A stretch of DNA of 64,000 nt from Cytobacillus oceanisediminis (GCF_007830235.1 NZ_VLKI01000005.1:124001-188000); one strand, 5' to 3'; positions 37,360 through 46,808 are shown, numbered from the stretch's first letter. Numbers and translations: made by a program. Notes: a model not told the origin generated them from the letters alone.

Positions 37360-37408
37360 ATGTTCCGCTGCAAACAAAAGGTTGTGCAAGAGCGTCTGCT
37401 GAGAGGAG
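37360..37408 (+). promoter_or_regulatory. Probable L19 leader (autoregulatory structure of rplS mRNA)
   Basis: The segment from GATGTTCCGCTGC to GAGCGTCTGCTGAGAGG lies directly before rplS, at the position of the L19 leader element described in Firmicutes. GCGTCTGCTGAG can pair partly with TCCGCTGC-type sequence. The assignment rests on position and on recognising the element, not on an alignment. Confidence 0.5.
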
Positions 37409-37417
37409 TTGAAAACG

Positions 37418-37762
37418 ATGCAAAAATTAATCGAAGAAATCACAAAAGAACAACTTCGTACAGACCTTCCTTCTTTCCGTCCTGGTGATACTGTACGTGT
37501 ACACGTAAGTATTGTTGAGGGAACACGTGAGCGTGTCCAGGTATACGAAGGTGTTGTGATTAAGCGTCGTGGTGGTGGAATCAGCGAAACTTTCACAGTT
37601 CGTAAGATTTCTTACGGTGTAGGCGTTGAGCGTACATTCCCTGTACACACACCAAAGATTGCGAAGCTTGAAGTTATCCGCCGCGGTAAAGTACGCCGTG
37701 CGAAACTTTACTACTTGCGTAACCTACGCGGTAAAAAAGCTCGTATCAAAGAAATTCGCTAA
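37418..37762 (+). CDS. rplS: 50S ribosomal protein L19
   Basis: A 114-residue L19 starting [20 protein letters not shown], with [25 protein letters not shown] and a basic C terminus ([13 protein letters not shown]). The ATG at 37418 follows GAGAGGAG; an ATG at 37409 lies too close to the ribosome binding site. Codon use is strongly biased, as for highly expressed genes. Confidence 0.98.
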   Translation: MQKLIEEITKEQLRTDLPSFRPGDTVRVHVSIVEGTRERVQVYEGVVIKRRGGGISETFTVRKISYGVGVERTFPVHTPKIAKLEVIRRGKVRRAKLYYLRNLRGKKARIKEIR

Positions 37763-37769
37763 TAAATCG

Positions 37770-37886
37770 AAAAGCGAAAGCGCCTTGACCAGCCCTGACA
37801 AGCATAAGACGAATCACACAGGAGGCGTTAGCCTCTGGAGTGATTTGGCTTATGACCTCGAGGGGCTAGGCGCTGCAGCTGGACAA
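37770..37886. repeat. Interspersed GC-rich palindromic repeat, family B copy 2
   Basis: AAAAGCGAAAGCGCCTTGAC, ending TAGGCGCTGCAGCTGGACAA. The centre CAGGAGGC-gttag-CCTCTGG folds on itself, and CATAAG/CTTATG arms flank it. Its orientation is opposite to copies 1 and 3. It starts 8 bp after the rplS stop. Confidence 0.82.
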
Positions 37887-37897
37887 TGAGAGAAAAG

Positions 37898-37930
37898 AAG
37901 GAGCTTGATTATCAAGCTCCTTTTTCTTTC
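37898..37930 (+). terminator. Intrinsic terminator of rplS
   Basis: AAGGAGCTTG (37898-37907) pairs with CAAGCTCCTT (37913-37922), then TTTTTCTTTC. It lies between two oppositely oriented family B repeats. Confidence 0.93.
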
Positions 37931-37953
37931 ATTAACTTTTGAACTTCGATAAC

Positions 37954-38063
37954 TGTCGAGCTCCAGGCGCCATCGGCTCGAAGTCTTAAGCTACGTTAAG
38001 AACGTCATCGTCAGCGCTTATCTTAAGCTTGTCGCCGATAGTCGGGCGCCTTGCGCTTTTCTT
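37954..38063. repeat. Interspersed GC-rich palindromic repeat, family B copy 3
   Basis: Starts TGTCGAGCTCCAGGCGCC and ends GGGCGCCTTGCGCTTTTC, with CTTAAGCTACGTTAAGAACG and a CTTATCTTAAGCTTGTC arm inside. Inverted relative to copy 2. After it, about 190 AT-rich bases before lepB hold nothing I can name. Confidence 0.8.
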
Positions 38064-38254
38064 ATTTTTGCTAATAATATTACATAAATGTTAAATAATA
38101 TATAAATGAGATTCCCATCGTGTTTATTGAGACAAATTTTTGTAAAATAAAAAATAGAAAACACTTCCTGCAATAATTTGAGATGCAGAGCGTTTCCCTG
38201 AAGGACAGACGGCCTTTTAGGATAATTTTTGACTGAAGAATGGTGGGGAATTGA

Positions 38255-38806
38255 ATGGGAAAAAAGAAAAATGAGTTGTGGGAATGGACAAAGGCACTTG
38301 TGATCGCAGTCCTGTTAGCGGCAGTTATAAGATATTTTTTATTTGCGCCGATTGTGGTCGACGGTTTGTCCATGATGCCTACTTTGCATGACCAGGACAG
38401 AATGATTGTGAACAAATTCAGCTATAAAATCGGAGAGCCTGAGCGCTTTGATATTATCGTTTTCCATGCGCCTGAAAACAAGGATTACATTAAAAGGGTG
38501 ATCGGGCTCCCTGGAGATAAGATCGAATACAAAGAGGATACGCTTTATGTAAACGGCAAAGCGTATGAAGAGCCTTATCTGGATGAGTATAAAAAACAGG
38601 TTATAGACGGTCCGTTAACAGAACCGTTTACGCTTAAAGAAAAAATAGGGCAGGAGACAGTGCCGGAAGGGCATTTGTTTGTCATGGGCGATAACCGCCG
38701 TTTCAGCAAGGACAGCCGCCATATTGGGCCTGTTCCGCTGGAAGAGGTTTTAGGTGATGCCGGCATTATTTACTGGCCTATAGAAGATATTCGGATTGTT
38801 AATTAA
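38255..38806 (+). CDS. lepB: Type I signal peptidase
   Basis: Membrane serine protease that cleaves Sec and Tat signal peptides. The 183-residue protein (SipS/LepB size) has one N-terminal anchor (about 14-33, ALVIAVLLAAVIRYFLFAPI). Nucleophile Ser39 lies in DGLSMMPTL, general base Lys80 in YIKRVIGLPGD, and box E is GDNRRFSKDSRHIGPV. The ATG follows TGGGGAATTGA. In the same position as lepB/sip genes near rbgA in other bacilli. Confidence 0.96.
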   Translation: MGKKKNELWEWTKALVIAVLLAAVIRYFLFAPIVVDGLSMMPTLHDQDRMIVNKFSYKIGEPERFDIIVFHAPENKDYIKRVIGLPGDKIEYKEDTLYVNGKAYEEPYLDEYKKQVIDGPLTEPFTLKEKIGQETVPEGHLFVMGDNRRFSKDSRHIGPVPLEEVLGDAGIIYWPIEDIRIVN

Positions 38807-38808
38807 AG

Positions 38809-38849
38809 AAGTAGTTCAAAAAGTCCGGAGTTGTCCTCCTTTTTGAACA
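38809..38849 (+). terminator. Hairpin/terminator between lepB and rbgA
   Basis: GTTCAAAAAG...GAG and CTCCTTTTTGAAC (about 38814-38848) form a long imperfect stem with a T run inside the 3' arm. It could end lepB transcription. Confidence 0.6.
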
Positions 38850-38875
38850 CTTACTTGAAGAAGGAGGTGCCAGCC

Positions 38876-39748
38876 ATGACCATCCAATGGTTTCCCGGCC
38901 ATATGGCGAAAGCCCGCAGGCAGGTAACAGAAAAACTAAAGCTGGTAGATATCATCTTTGAACTTGTCGATGCTAGAATCCCGTATTCTTCTCGAAATCC
39001 GATGATTGACGAAATTATTCAGCATAAGCCGCGGCTTGTTTTGCTGAATAAAGCGGATATGGCTGATAAAGAAGCTACTAATCAATGGATAAAATATTTT
39101 AAAGAAAAAGGCATCAGAGCCATAGCCATAAATTCGCAAGCAGGGCAGGGGATGAAGGAAATCATATCAGCATCACAGGTTATCCTGCAAGAAAAGTTTG
39201 ACCGCATGAAAGCAAAAGGTGTTAAACCGAGAGCGATACGTGCGATGATCGTTGGAATTCCGAATGCCGGCAAATCAACTCTGATCAACCGTCTTGCCAA
39301 AAAGAATATCGCCAAGACAGGAAACACTCCCGGCGTTACCAAAGCCCAGCAGTGGATAAAAGTAGGCAAGGAACTGGAACTGCTTGATACCCCAGGAATT
39401 CTTTGGCCAAAATTTGAAGACCAGGAAGTTGGGCTTAAGCTTGCCCTGACAGGGGCAATCAAAGATACCATTTTGAATCTCCAGGATGTTGCAGTGTATG
39501 CTCTGCGCTTCCTCGAAAAAAGGTATCCGGAAAGGATGAAAGAGCGGTATCAGCTTGAAGAAATTCCGGAAGATATTGTAGAGCTGTTTGATAAAATTGG
39601 AAAGCTACGCGGCTGTCTGATGGGCGGCGGAGAAATTGATTATGATAAAGTAACTGAATTGGTTATAAGAGAATTCCGTTCAGAGAAACTGGGGCCAATC
39701 ACATTGGAGCTTCCTCAGGAAATGGCTGAGAAAAGTGAAGCCGAATAA
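38876..39748 (+). CDS. rbgA: Ribosome biogenesis GTPase RbgA (YlqF)
   Basis: Essential GTPase for late 50S assembly (L6, L16, L27 and L36 incorporation in B. subtilis). The 290 residues start [17 protein letters not shown] and show the permuted order G4 NKAD (58-61), G1 GIPNAGKST (127-135) and G3 DTPG (171-174), then an ANTAR-like C-terminal helical domain. AAGGAGGTG lies 8 bp upstream of the ATG at 38876; upstream in-frame codons run through the terminator hairpin. Confidence 0.98.
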   Translation: MTIQWFPGHMAKARRQVTEKLKLVDIIFELVDARIPYSSRNPMIDEIIQHKPRLVLLNKADMADKEATNQWIKYFKEKGIRAIAINSQAGQGMKEIISASQVILQEKFDRMKAKGVKPRAIRAMIVGIPNAGKSTLINRLAKKNIAKTGNTPGVTKAQQWIKVGKELELLDTPGILWPKFEDQEVGLKLALTGAIKDTILNLQDVAVYALRFLEKRYPERMKERYQLEEIPEDIVELFDKIGKLRGCLMGGGEIDYDKVTELVIREFRSEKLGPITLELPQEMAEKSEAE

Positions 39749-39757
39749 GCTATAATG

Positions 39758-39790
39758 AGGCCTTCTAATAGTGAAGGCCTTTATTTTTTT
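39758..39790 (+). terminator. Intrinsic terminator after rbgA
   Basis: Perfect stem AGGCCTTC (39758-39765) / GAAGGCCT (39773-39780) followed by TTATTTTTTT. Confidence 0.93.
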
Positions 39791-39834
39791 GAAGAAATGC
39801 CGATACATACATTAAAGGGACAAAGGAGAAAGAA

Positions 39835-40614
39835 ATGGCAAGGTTAACGATTCGCCAGATTGAGGAGAAACTTAACACGATCGACATACAGAATGACCCA
39901 TTTATTCTTTCTATACAAAATGATGACAGAAAAGGTGTACAGCATCTTTTAAATAAGTGGCATTCCCGGCAGCTGCTACAGAAAAAGATTTATGAGAAGC
40001 ATATTGAGATGACACAATATGAAAACATATACAGGTCACAAGGTTTTCGATTTATTGCAGGTATTGATGAAGTGGGCAGAGGGCCGCTTGCGGGGCCGGT
40101 CGTTGCCGCAGCAGTCATTTTGCCGGAATCTTTTTTTCTGCCTGGCCTTGATGATTCAAAAAAAATCTCTGAACAAAAAAGAAATGAATTTTATGAAGAA
40201 ATTCAGGCGAAAGCTGAAGCGATTAGTATTGGCATAATTGAACCGGAGGAAATCGACCGCATCAATATTTATGAGGCAACAAAAAAAGCGATGCTGTCAG
40301 CGATAGAAGAATTGAATCCCAAGCCCGACTTTCTCTTGGTGGACGCGGTTAAGCTTGTGACGCCTTACCCGTTGGAAGCGATTATTAAGGGAGATGGCAA
40401 GAGCATATCGATTGCCGCAGCATCCATAATAGCCAAGGTTACCAGGGACCGCATGATGGCTGAAATCGCAACAAGCTGCCCGCAATATGGGTTTGCGCAA
40501 AATATGGGTTATGGGACAAAGGAGCACCTTGAAGCCATTAAAATACATGGTATAACTCCTCATCACCGAAAAAGCTTCGCTCCGGTCAAGGATTATGTTA
40601 CAGAAAGCAAATAG
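39835..40614 (+). CDS. rnhB: Ribonuclease HII
   Basis: Removes ribonucleotides from DNA and RNA of RNA-DNA hybrids. The 259 residues have the catalytic Asp78-Glu79 in GIDEVGRGPLAGPVV, the DDSKKISEQKR motif and a later Asp in LLVDAV, plus an N-terminal extension of about 70 residues typical of Bacillus RNase HII. AAAGGAGAAAG precedes the ATG. ylqG starts 11 bp after its stop. Confidence 0.97.
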   Translation: MARLTIRQIEEKLNTIDIQNDPFILSIQNDDRKGVQHLLNKWHSRQLLQKKIYEKHIEMTQYENIYRSQGFRFIAGIDEVGRGPLAGPVVAAAVILPESFFLPGLDDSKKISEQKRNEFYEEIQAKAEAISIGIIEPEEIDRINIYEATKKAMLSAIEELNPKPDFLLVDAVKLVTPYPLEAIIKGDGKSISIAAASIIAKVTRDRMMAEIATSCPQYGFAQNMGYGTKEHLEAIKIHGITPHHRKSFAPVKDYVTESK

Positions 40615-40625
40615 AAGGTGAAGAT

Positions 40626-42527
40626 ATGAAGCCGTCTGAAATGATCAAGACATTAATAAGGCAAGACCAGGGCTACTCGGGAAAATCGGTCTCCTTTAGG
40701 CCTGGCCAAATTGTTAGCGGGAAAATAGTTAAGCTATTTCCAAATCAGACGGCAGAGGTTCAAATAGGATCACATAAAGCGATTGCGCAGCTTGAAACAC
40801 CATTATCAGCCAATAGCCGATACTGGTTTAAAGTACAGCCTGGTGAAGGGATGATACGCCTTAAAGTGATGGAATCAGGAGGCCAAGCCAGTATGGCTTC
40901 ACCGGTTGTGAGTCTTCTTGCACAGCTGGCACTGCCGGCATCGAAAGACAATAAATTGCTTCTCCAATATTTCCTAAAGGAACAGCTGCCTATTACCGGT
41001 GAAACGCTGCAGCTGGCCTCCGATTGGCTTAAGGAAGGTGAATCCTTTGAAGACGGGCTTCGAACAGTGAAGGAGTTAATCGTCAGGCAATTGCCTTTTA
41101 CAAAGGATGTTTTTTTAGCCTTATCTTCAGTTAATAATGGTGAGTCGGTTTCAGTTCTAATGGAAAAACTCCTGCATCAGTTAAATCAAAGCGAGTTAAC
41201 GGCAAGAGGCCAAAAAATTAGCATCTTATTAAATGATTTTACACAGACTGCAAGAGAAAAATCTGGTGGGCTTGCAGCAGCCAGGCTGTCTGCTGAATGG
41301 TTAAGTACAAAAAGCCAGGCGAACTCACTTGCAGCTTTTAACATCCTGAAGGCTCTGGAACTAGTAAAAGGAGAGACGAATGAGGAAATGGCATTAAAGC
41401 AGGCGATAGATAGTTGGAGCCAAAGAAACCATATCCCGGGACAGCCTGCAATTATGGAGTCTATAAAGGAACTGCTTCAAACAAACCAATCCGAAAAGAG
41501 GCAAGAGTTTATTTTAAATCTGGCAAAACTGAGCAGTGTGATTGACAATTTTCAGGTATCTAGCGGACAATCGCAAGCTTTAAGCGAGATTCAAAGAATT
41601 TTAAGTAATATTCGAACAAGCCAAATCACATTTCCGGTGGAAAACAAAATGATCGTGCCTTTGGTAAAAGAAGCTATGTTTTTAAATATGAAAAATAATA
41701 GCAATTCAGGGAACCGTTTCTTATCCATTTTCGGCGAATCTGAATTGAAAATCGCATCCGTTACGCTGGGCCGTTTTCTGGCAGGAGAGAATAATTCCCT
41801 GGCGGCAATGCTCCAACCGCAAGAAAGGTCTATACTGGCAGATTTGAAAAATAGTATTCAAGCTGAAAGTATTTTCAATGTTGACCAGCAAAGTATTAAA
41901 GCCCAATTAAAAAACCTGATTCAGGCATTGGGGCTATCCCATGAACATGATATGGTTCATTTTTTAAAACAACCGGAGGATGGGTCAGCTACAAAGTGGG
42001 AATCGCTTAAACCGCTCCTTATAGGCCTTTTAAGCGAAGCAGTGCCGTTTTCGGCAAAGGATGCAGCTGAAAGGCTTCTGCATAAAATAACAGGCTTCCA
42101 GGCTCTCTCGCAGGAAGCTGGGCCGCAGCAGCACTTTGTTTTTCAGCTGCCTGTTCCATTATGGGGGAAAGTATCTGATTTGACGATGCAGTGGAGCGGC
42201 AGAAAAACAGAAAACGGAGACATTGACCCCAGCCATTGCCGGGTGCTTTTTTACTTAAACCTGGAGCATTTGAATGAAACCATCGTTGACCTTCATGTCC
42301 AAAACAGAATTATAAATATATCTGTTATTAACGAGCACGAGGGAATGAAAGCACTTGCTGCACCACTAACTGTTAAATTAAAAGAAAGTCTGGCTAAGCT
42401 GAATTATAAGCTTTCATCTGTCACCTATCATAAGCCGGAAACATCTGGAAATTCCTTGAAAAATAGGGAACCAATTTCTTCTCTTGTAGAGGCAAACCAA
42501 TTTACCGGAGTGGATTTGAGAGTATGA
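40626..42527 (+). CDS. ylqG: YlqG, large protein with FliK-like C-terminal domain
   Basis: A 633-residue soluble protein of unknown function, conserved between rnhB and ylqH in bacilli. The N terminus (about 25-85) looks like a small beta-barrel (GQIVSGKIVKLFPNQTAEVQ). The middle is helical and poorly structured. The C terminus (about 500-605, FVFQLPVPLWGKVSDLTMQW and later DLHVQNRIINISVINEHEGM) resembles the hook-length control domain of FliK (Flg_hook type); that match is by eye. It overlaps ylqH by 4 bases, an FlhB C-domain homologue, which supports a link to secretion-specificity switching. Confidence 0.85.
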   Translation: MKPSEMIKTLIRQDQGYSGKSVSFRPGQIVSGKIVKLFPNQTAEVQIGSHKAIAQLETPLSANSRYWFKVQPGEGMIRLKVMESGGQASMASPVVSLLAQLALPASKDNKLLLQYFLKEQLPITGETLQLASDWLKEGESFEDGLRTVKELIVRQLPFTKDVFLALSSVNNGESVSVLMEKLLHQLNQSELTARGQKISILLNDFTQTAREKSGGLAAARLSAEWLSTKSQANSLAAFNILKALELVKGETNEEMALKQAIDSWSQRNHIPGQPAIMESIKELLQTNQSEKRQEFILNLAKLSSVIDNFQVSSGQSQALSEIQRILSNIRTSQITFPVENKMIVPLVKEAMFLNMKNNSNSGNRFLSIFGESELKIASVTLGRFLAGENNSLAAMLQPQERSILADLKNSIQAESIFNVDQQSIKAQLKNLIQALGLSHEHDMVHFLKQPEDGSATKWESLKPLLIGLLSEAVPFSAKDAAERLLHKITGFQALSQEAGPQQHFVFQLPVPLWGKVSDLTMQWSGRKTENGDIDPSHCRVLFYLNLEHLNETIVDLHVQNRIINISVINEHEGMKALAAPLTVKLKESLAKLNYKLSSVTYHKPETSGNSLKNREPISSLVEANQFTGVDLRV

Positions 42528-42820
42528 AAAAAGAGAATAATAGAATAAGAAAAGAAGCGGTTGCACTAACGTATGGTCCACATGGGCAGGCTCCTCCGAG
42601 AGTATCGGCAAAGGGGAGGGGCTTGGTTGCTGAAAACATTCTCGATAAAGCAAAGGAACACAACGTTCCGGTCCAGGAAGACCCAACTTTGGTTGAACTT
42701 CTTGGAAAACTTGATATAAATGCTGGGATACCCGAAGAACTCTTTCAGGCGGTTGCTGAGGTCTTTGCTTTTATCTATAGGGCGGATCAAGAAGCAGGCA
42801 ATAAGCTTGGGAGAAAATAA
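42524..42820 (+). CDS. ylqH: FlhB C-terminal-domain homologue YlqH
   Basis: A 98-residue stand-alone protein resembling the cytoplasmic domain of FlhB/YscU export switch proteins: AVALTYGPHGQAPPRVSAKG, ILDKAKEHNVPVQEDPTLVE and IPEELFQAVAEVFAFIYRAD. The NPTH autocleavage motif is replaced by TYGPHG and the membrane domain is absent, so it cannot act as FlhB itself. It starts inside the end of ylqG. A terminator follows. Confidence 0.92.
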   Translation: MKKENNRIRKEAVALTYGPHGQAPPRVSAKGRGLVAENILDKAKEHNVPVQEDPTLVELLGKLDINAGIPEELFQAVAEVFAFIYRADQEAGNKLGRK

Positions 42821-42871
42821 TTTATACTGCTAAACCAATATTTGCGTTCCAGATTAAAAGAGCAGAAAAAT

Positions 42872-42885
42872 TGACAGCGTTTACA
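42872..42885. promoter_or_regulatory. cre-like CcpA site
   Basis: TGACAGCGTTTACA matches the catabolite-responsive consensus TGWAANCGNTNWCA at 13 of 14 positions. It overlaps a TTGACA but has no good -10 at 17 bp, and a terminator lies between it and sucC, so its target is unclear. Confidence 0.4.
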
Positions 42886-42930
42886 TCTGGAAGAAGCATG
42901 AAGAAATATAAAAAACTACTCAAAGTGGAG

Positions 42931-42960
42931 ACTGCCGAGAAGGCAGTTTTCTTTATTTTA
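42931..42960 (+). terminator. Intrinsic terminator after ylqH
   Basis: ACTGCC (42931-42936) / GGCAGT (42942-42947) with GAGAA loop, then TTTCTTTATTTT. Confidence 0.8.
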
Positions 42961-43086
42961 ATAAAATAATTTTTTTGTTGGTACTGTCAAAAATCACTGT
43001 GAATAAAGGGGTTTCCCTGCTATTTAATATTTTAAATTTTTAAAGAAATATAATATTTTAGAGTTAATGGTAGACAAGGGTAGTGT

Positions 43087-43100
43087 CATTTTATAAAATG
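43087..43100. promoter_or_regulatory. 14-bp perfect palindrome upstream of sucC
   Basis: CATTTTATAAAATG is a perfect palindrome 46 bp before the sucC start. It contains TATAAA, which could be a -10 box, with TAGACA (43071-43076) 15 bp upstream as a poor -35. A TATAAT at 43049-43054 is another -10 candidate without a good -35. The rest of the 325-bp gap is AT-rich. Confidence 0.4.
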
Positions 43101-43145
43101 AAAGCGCAGTCTATTTTTTTGAAGAGTTAGATAGGAGGATGGGAA

Positions 43146-44306
43146 ATGAATATACATGAGTATCAAGGTAAAGAAGTCCTCAGACAATACGGGGTAGCAG
43201 TTCCGAACGGAAAAGTGGCTTTTACAGTTGAGGAAGCTGTTGAAGCTGCCAAGGAACTTGGCACTGAGGTTTGTGTTGTTAAAGCGCAAATCCATGCTGG
43301 AGGACGAGGAAAAGCTGGCGGTGTAAAAGTTGCCAAAAACCTCGAAGAAGTACGTACATATGCAAGTGAGATCTTAGGGAAAACACTTGTGACACACCAG
43401 ACTGGTCCTGAAGGAAAAGAGGTAAAACGCTTACTTATTGAAGAAGGCTGTGACATTAAAAAGGAATACTATGTTGGTTTAGTATTGGACCGTGCAACGT
43501 CCCGCGTCGTTTTAATGGCTTCTGAAGAGGGCGGAACAGAAATTGAAGAAGTGGCAGAAAAAACGCCTGAAAAAATCTTCAAGGAAGAAATCGATCCAGT
43601 TCTTGGTTTGACAGCATTCCAGGCACGCCGAATTGCTTTCAATATCAATATTCCAACTAAGCTTGTCGGACAAGCTGTAAAATTCATGATGGGCTTATAC
43701 AAAGCCTACATCGACAAGGATTGCTCCATCGCTGAAATCAATCCGCTCGTTGTAACAGGAGACGGAAAAGTAATGGCATTGGATGCGAAGTTAAACTTTG
43801 ACTCTAATGCTCTTTACCGTCAAAAAGACATCCTGGCTCTTCGCGATTTGGAAGAGGAAGATGCAAAGGAAATCGAAGCTTCAAAATACGATCTAAGCTA
43901 CATTTCCCTTGACGGAAACATCGGGTGCATGGTTAATGGTGCAGGCTTGGCGATGGCTACAATGGATATCGTAAAGCATTACGGCGGAGATCCAGCCAAC
44001 TTCCTTGACGTTGGGGGCGGAGCTACAGCTGAGAAGGTTACAGAAGCATTCAAAATCATCCTTTCTGACAAAAACGTAAAAGGTATTTTTGTTAATATCT
44101 TTGGCGGAATCATGAAATGTGACGTCATCGCTACTGGAGTAGTAGAAGCAGCGAAGCAAGTAGGCTTAAGTGTGCCTTTAGTAGTACGTTTGGAAGGCAC
44201 GAATGTTGAATTGGGCAAGAAAATCCTTGCTGAATCCGATATTGATATCATCGCAGCTGAATCAATGGCTGACGGCGCGCAAAAAATCGTTTCATTAGTA
44301 GGTTAA
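43146..44306 (+). CDS. sucC: Succinyl-CoA synthetase, beta subunit (ADP-forming)
   Basis: With SucD it converts succinyl-CoA to succinate with nucleotide phosphorylation in the TCA cycle. The 386 residues start [16 protein letters not shown] and show the ATP-grasp fold with [38 protein letters not shown] and [18 protein letters not shown], which includes the P-loop-like power-helix region. AGGAGG lies before the ATG. The 136-bp gap to sucD contains a GCAGG/CCTGC hairpin, consistent with a processed dicistronic mRNA. Confidence 0.98.
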   Translation: MNIHEYQGKEVLRQYGVAVPNGKVAFTVEEAVEAAKELGTEVCVVKAQIHAGGRGKAGGVKVAKNLEEVRTYASEILGKTLVTHQTGPEGKEVKRLLIEEGCDIKKEYYVGLVLDRATSRVVLMASEEGGTEIEEVAEKTPEKIFKEEIDPVLGLTAFQARRIAFNINIPTKLVGQAVKFMMGLYKAYIDKDCSIAEINPLVVTGDGKVMALDAKLNFDSNALYRQKDILALRDLEEEDAKEIEASKYDLSYISLDGNIGCMVNGAGLAMATMDIVKHYGGDPANFLDVGGGATAEKVTEAFKIILSDKNVKGIFVNIFGGIMKCDVIATGVVEAAKQVGLSVPLVVRLEGTNVELGKKILAESDIDIIAAESMADGAQKIVSLVG

Positions 44307-44442
44307 AACTAAAAATTGAGCGGCCGTTCAGGTGCGGCAGCATTAGGCCAGCCTGAAGCAGGTTTTATTATCCTGCAGCATGATTGGCTTAAGTCCTGGC
44401 GACCCGGAAGGGCATCTCTGGAAACCAGAAAGGAGAATTAAC

Positions 44443-45345
44443 GTGAGCGTATTTATTAATAAAGATACTAAAGTTATAGTTCAAGGGATTACAGGTTCAA
44501 CTGCCCTTTTCCATACAAAGCAAATGCTTGAATACGGCACTCAAATTGTCGGCGGTGTTACTCCAGGAAAAGGCGGCACAGAAGTAGAAGGTGTTCCCGT
44601 TTTCAATACTGTGGAGGAAGCAGTTAAAGCAACAGGAGCTAATGCTTCTGTAATCTACGTTCCAGCTCCGTTTGCTGCGGATGCGATTCTTGAAGCGGTT
44701 GATGCTGAACTTGATCTTGCAATCTGTATCACAGAGCATATTCCTGTATTGGATATGGTCAAAGTTAAGCGTTACATGGAAGGCAAGAAAACTCGCCTTG
44801 TAGGACCGAACTGCCCAGGCGTTATCACCCCTGATGAGTGCAAAATCGGTATCATGCCTGGATATATCCATACTAAAGGCCATGTAGGTGTTGTATCCCG
44901 TTCAGGAACACTGACATATGAAGCAGTACACCAGTTATCACAAGCTGGAATCGGCCAATCTACAGCTGTTGGAATCGGGGGAGACCCTGTTAACGGAACT
45001 AACTTCATCGATGTATTGTCTGCATTCAATGAAGACCCTGAAACTTATGCTGTAATCATGATTGGAGAAATCGGCGGAACTGCAGAAGAAGAAGCTGCTG
45101 AGTGGGTTAAAGCAAACATGACTAAACCTGTTGTAGGCTTTATCGGCGGACGCACTGCACCTCCAGGAAAACGCATGGGCCATGCTGGTGCTATCATTTC
45201 CGGAGGCAAAGGAACTGCTGACGAAAAGATCCGTGTAATGAACGAGTGCGGAATTCAAGTAGCAGATACTCCATCCGTTATGGGTGAAACTTTAATAAAG
45301 GTATTAAAAGAAAAAGGCCTTTATGATAAGTGCAAAACTCATTAA
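44443..45345 (+). CDS. sucD: Succinyl-CoA synthetase, alpha subunit
   Basis: A 300-residue CoA-binding subunit. It starts at GTG 44443 ([17 protein letters not shown]) with AAAGGAGAA 8 bp upstream; an ATG at 44380 would add a 21-residue tail not found in the family. The phosphorylated His247 is in GHAGAII, and the CoA site in GPNCPGVI is present. Ends just before a G/C-rich terminator. Confidence 0.98.
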   Translation: MSVFINKDTKVIVQGITGSTALFHTKQMLEYGTQIVGGVTPGKGGTEVEGVPVFNTVEEAVKATGANASVIYVPAPFAADAILEAVDAELDLAICITEHIPVLDMVKVKRYMEGKKTRLVGPNCPGVITPDECKIGIMPGYIHTKGHVGVVSRSGTLTYEAVHQLSQAGIGQSTAVGIGGDPVNGTNFIDVLSAFNEDPETYAVIMIGEIGGTAEEEAAEWVKANMTKPVVGFIGGRTAPPGKRMGHAGAIISGGKGTADEKIRVMNECGIQVADTPSVMGETLIKVLKEKGLYDKCKTH

Positions 45346-45376
45346 TTCAACAAAATTTTTATTATTTTTATAAGAG

Positions 45377-45408
45377 TAGTCCCCCTGTTTAATGGGGGGC
45401 TATTTCTA
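45377..45408 (+). terminator. Intrinsic terminator after sucD
   Basis: TAGTCCCCC (45377-45385) / GGGGGGCTA (45394-45402) with one G-U pair, then TTTCT. Confidence 0.75.
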
Positions 45409-45493
45409 CATTGCTAAATCCGCTTTCATTCCCTTCTTTTCACTCCCTTCTCCAGCACCTTTTTTCATTTTTCTAAAACCAAGGAGGTTCCCC

Positions 45494-46369
45494 ATGGAAG
45501 AATTCAATAAGAAACTGGCCCATTTGCATCATTGCAAAGGCGTGAGCTGGAACATGATTTTAAGCATTCTAAAAAAAGATCCCCAATTAAAATTCCTTTA
45601 CAATGATCCGTTTTACTATTCAAGCCCCCTGTTGTTTAAAAATCAGGACTCCCTTTCAGACACTCTCCATGACCTTCATTCCAATCGAATCCAGGAGCAA
45701 ATTCGCCAATATCCCCCTAATGGCATTAAAATAATTTCCCTTTTTGATGAAGAATATCCGGTGTTGTTAAAAGAAACCTACCAGCCTCCGTGGGTTATCT
45801 ATGCGAAGGGTAATACAGATCTTCTAAAGACTGGAACCCATCTTGCAGTCGTCGGGTCAAGGCAGGCGACAGAGTATGGAGAGAGGGCGATTGAATATTT
45901 GTTTCCAAAGCTTATCCAAAACGGCGTTGTTATTGTAAGCGGACTTGCAGCAGGTGTAGATGCAATTGCACATAAAGAGGCAATTAAAAATGGAGGAAAA
46001 ACAATTGGCGTCATTGCGGGTGGGCTTTTTCATATATACCCTCAGTCCAATCAAAAACTCGCTTATGAAATGATGAAAAATCATCTTGTCATCTCTGAAT
46101 ATCCGCCTAATACGAGGCCGTCACGATGGCAGTTTCCAATGAGGAACCGCATAATCAGCGGCATTAGCAGAGGTACTTTGATAATCCAGGCAAAAAGCAA
46201 AAGCGGTTCCCTCATAACTGCAAACTATGCAGTCCAAGAAGGAAGGGAAGTTTTTGCAGTTCCGGGAAGTATTTTTAGTGCCTATTCAGCGGGGACAAAT
46301 GAATTGATACAGCAGGGGGCAAAACTTGTCAAAACCGCAGAAGATATACTTGAGGAACTGATTTATTAA
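45494..46369 (+). CDS. dprA: DNA processing protein DprA (Smf)
   Basis: Loads RecA on incoming single-stranded DNA during natural transformation. The 291 residues have the Rossmann-like core: VVGSRQATEYGERA, VSGLAAGVDAIAHKEAI and GVIAGGLFHIYP, then the conserved FPMRNRIISGIS and SGSLITANYAVQEGREVFAVPG. AAGGAGG precedes the ATG at 45494; upstream in-frame codons overlap the sucD terminator. Only the core and short N-terminal SAM-like region are present, as in bacilli. Confidence 0.97.
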   Translation: MEEFNKKLAHLHHCKGVSWNMILSILKKDPQLKFLYNDPFYYSSPLLFKNQDSLSDTLHDLHSNRIQEQIRQYPPNGIKIISLFDEEYPVLLKETYQPPWVIYAKGNTDLLKTGTHLAVVGSRQATEYGERAIEYLFPKLIQNGVVIVSGLAAGVDAIAHKEAIKNGGKTIGVIAGGLFHIYPQSNQKLAYEMMKNHLVISEYPPNTRPSRWQFPMRNRIISGISRGTLIIQAKSKSGSLITANYAVQEGREVFAVPGSIFSAYSAGTNELIQQGAKLVKTAEDILEELIY

Positions 46370-46409
46370 GGCTCTTTTCGTAAAGATTGTTGGTTTTAGC
46401 TTTCCCAAT

Positions 46410-46556
46410 TAGAGAAGGTGTTGATTGGAGTGGAAGGTGCTCGTCTCCGGCGGGAGAAGCGTGTTGGAGGAGGCTCCGCAAGCACAAAGCGCTGAGGTGG
46501 CTTCTGAAACCGCCCGCGGTTCGCTGAACACCTGCAACGTAAATCAACAGACAAGG
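46410..46556. repeat. Interspersed element, family A copy 5 (short, diverged)
   Basis: GGTGTTGATTGGAGTGGAAGG (46418 on), GGCGGGAGAAG, GGAGGAGGCTCC, ACCGCCCGCGG and closing CGTAAATCAACAG (46537-46550). Lacks the GAAAATGC hairpin block. Lies between dprA and topA. Confidence 0.8.
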
Positions 46557-46778
46557 TTTTCGTGATAATTATATTTAAAAGCAACAAATTTTGGCTCTCA
46601 ATCCTGCAATAAAATTCTTTTTGTGTATTAATTTAAAGGATTTTTTACAAAAAGGTTGAAATTCTATTAAAACTGTTATACATTTTGCAACAGGTATCCG
46701 TAAGAGAAAACGGATGTTTCAGTAATGAAAAATTTAACAGAACAGTTGAAAACGGTTTCGAAAATAAGCCGATTATGT

Positions 46779-46808
46779 TTGACAAACCTGAATAGAATGT
46801 AGAATAAT
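46779..46808 (+). promoter_or_regulatory. Probable promoter of topA
   Basis: TTGACA (46779-46784), 18-bp spacer and AATAAT (46803-46808). The leader to topA is about 245 nt and contains CCGGATT (46861-46867) / AATCCGG (46906-46912), a possible stem-loop. The rest of this gap is AT-rich with no gene. Confidence 0.5.

Noticed and set aside
37626-37889. 87-codon gene overlapping the end of rplS
   Set aside because: It is out of frame over rplS and then reads a family B repeat.
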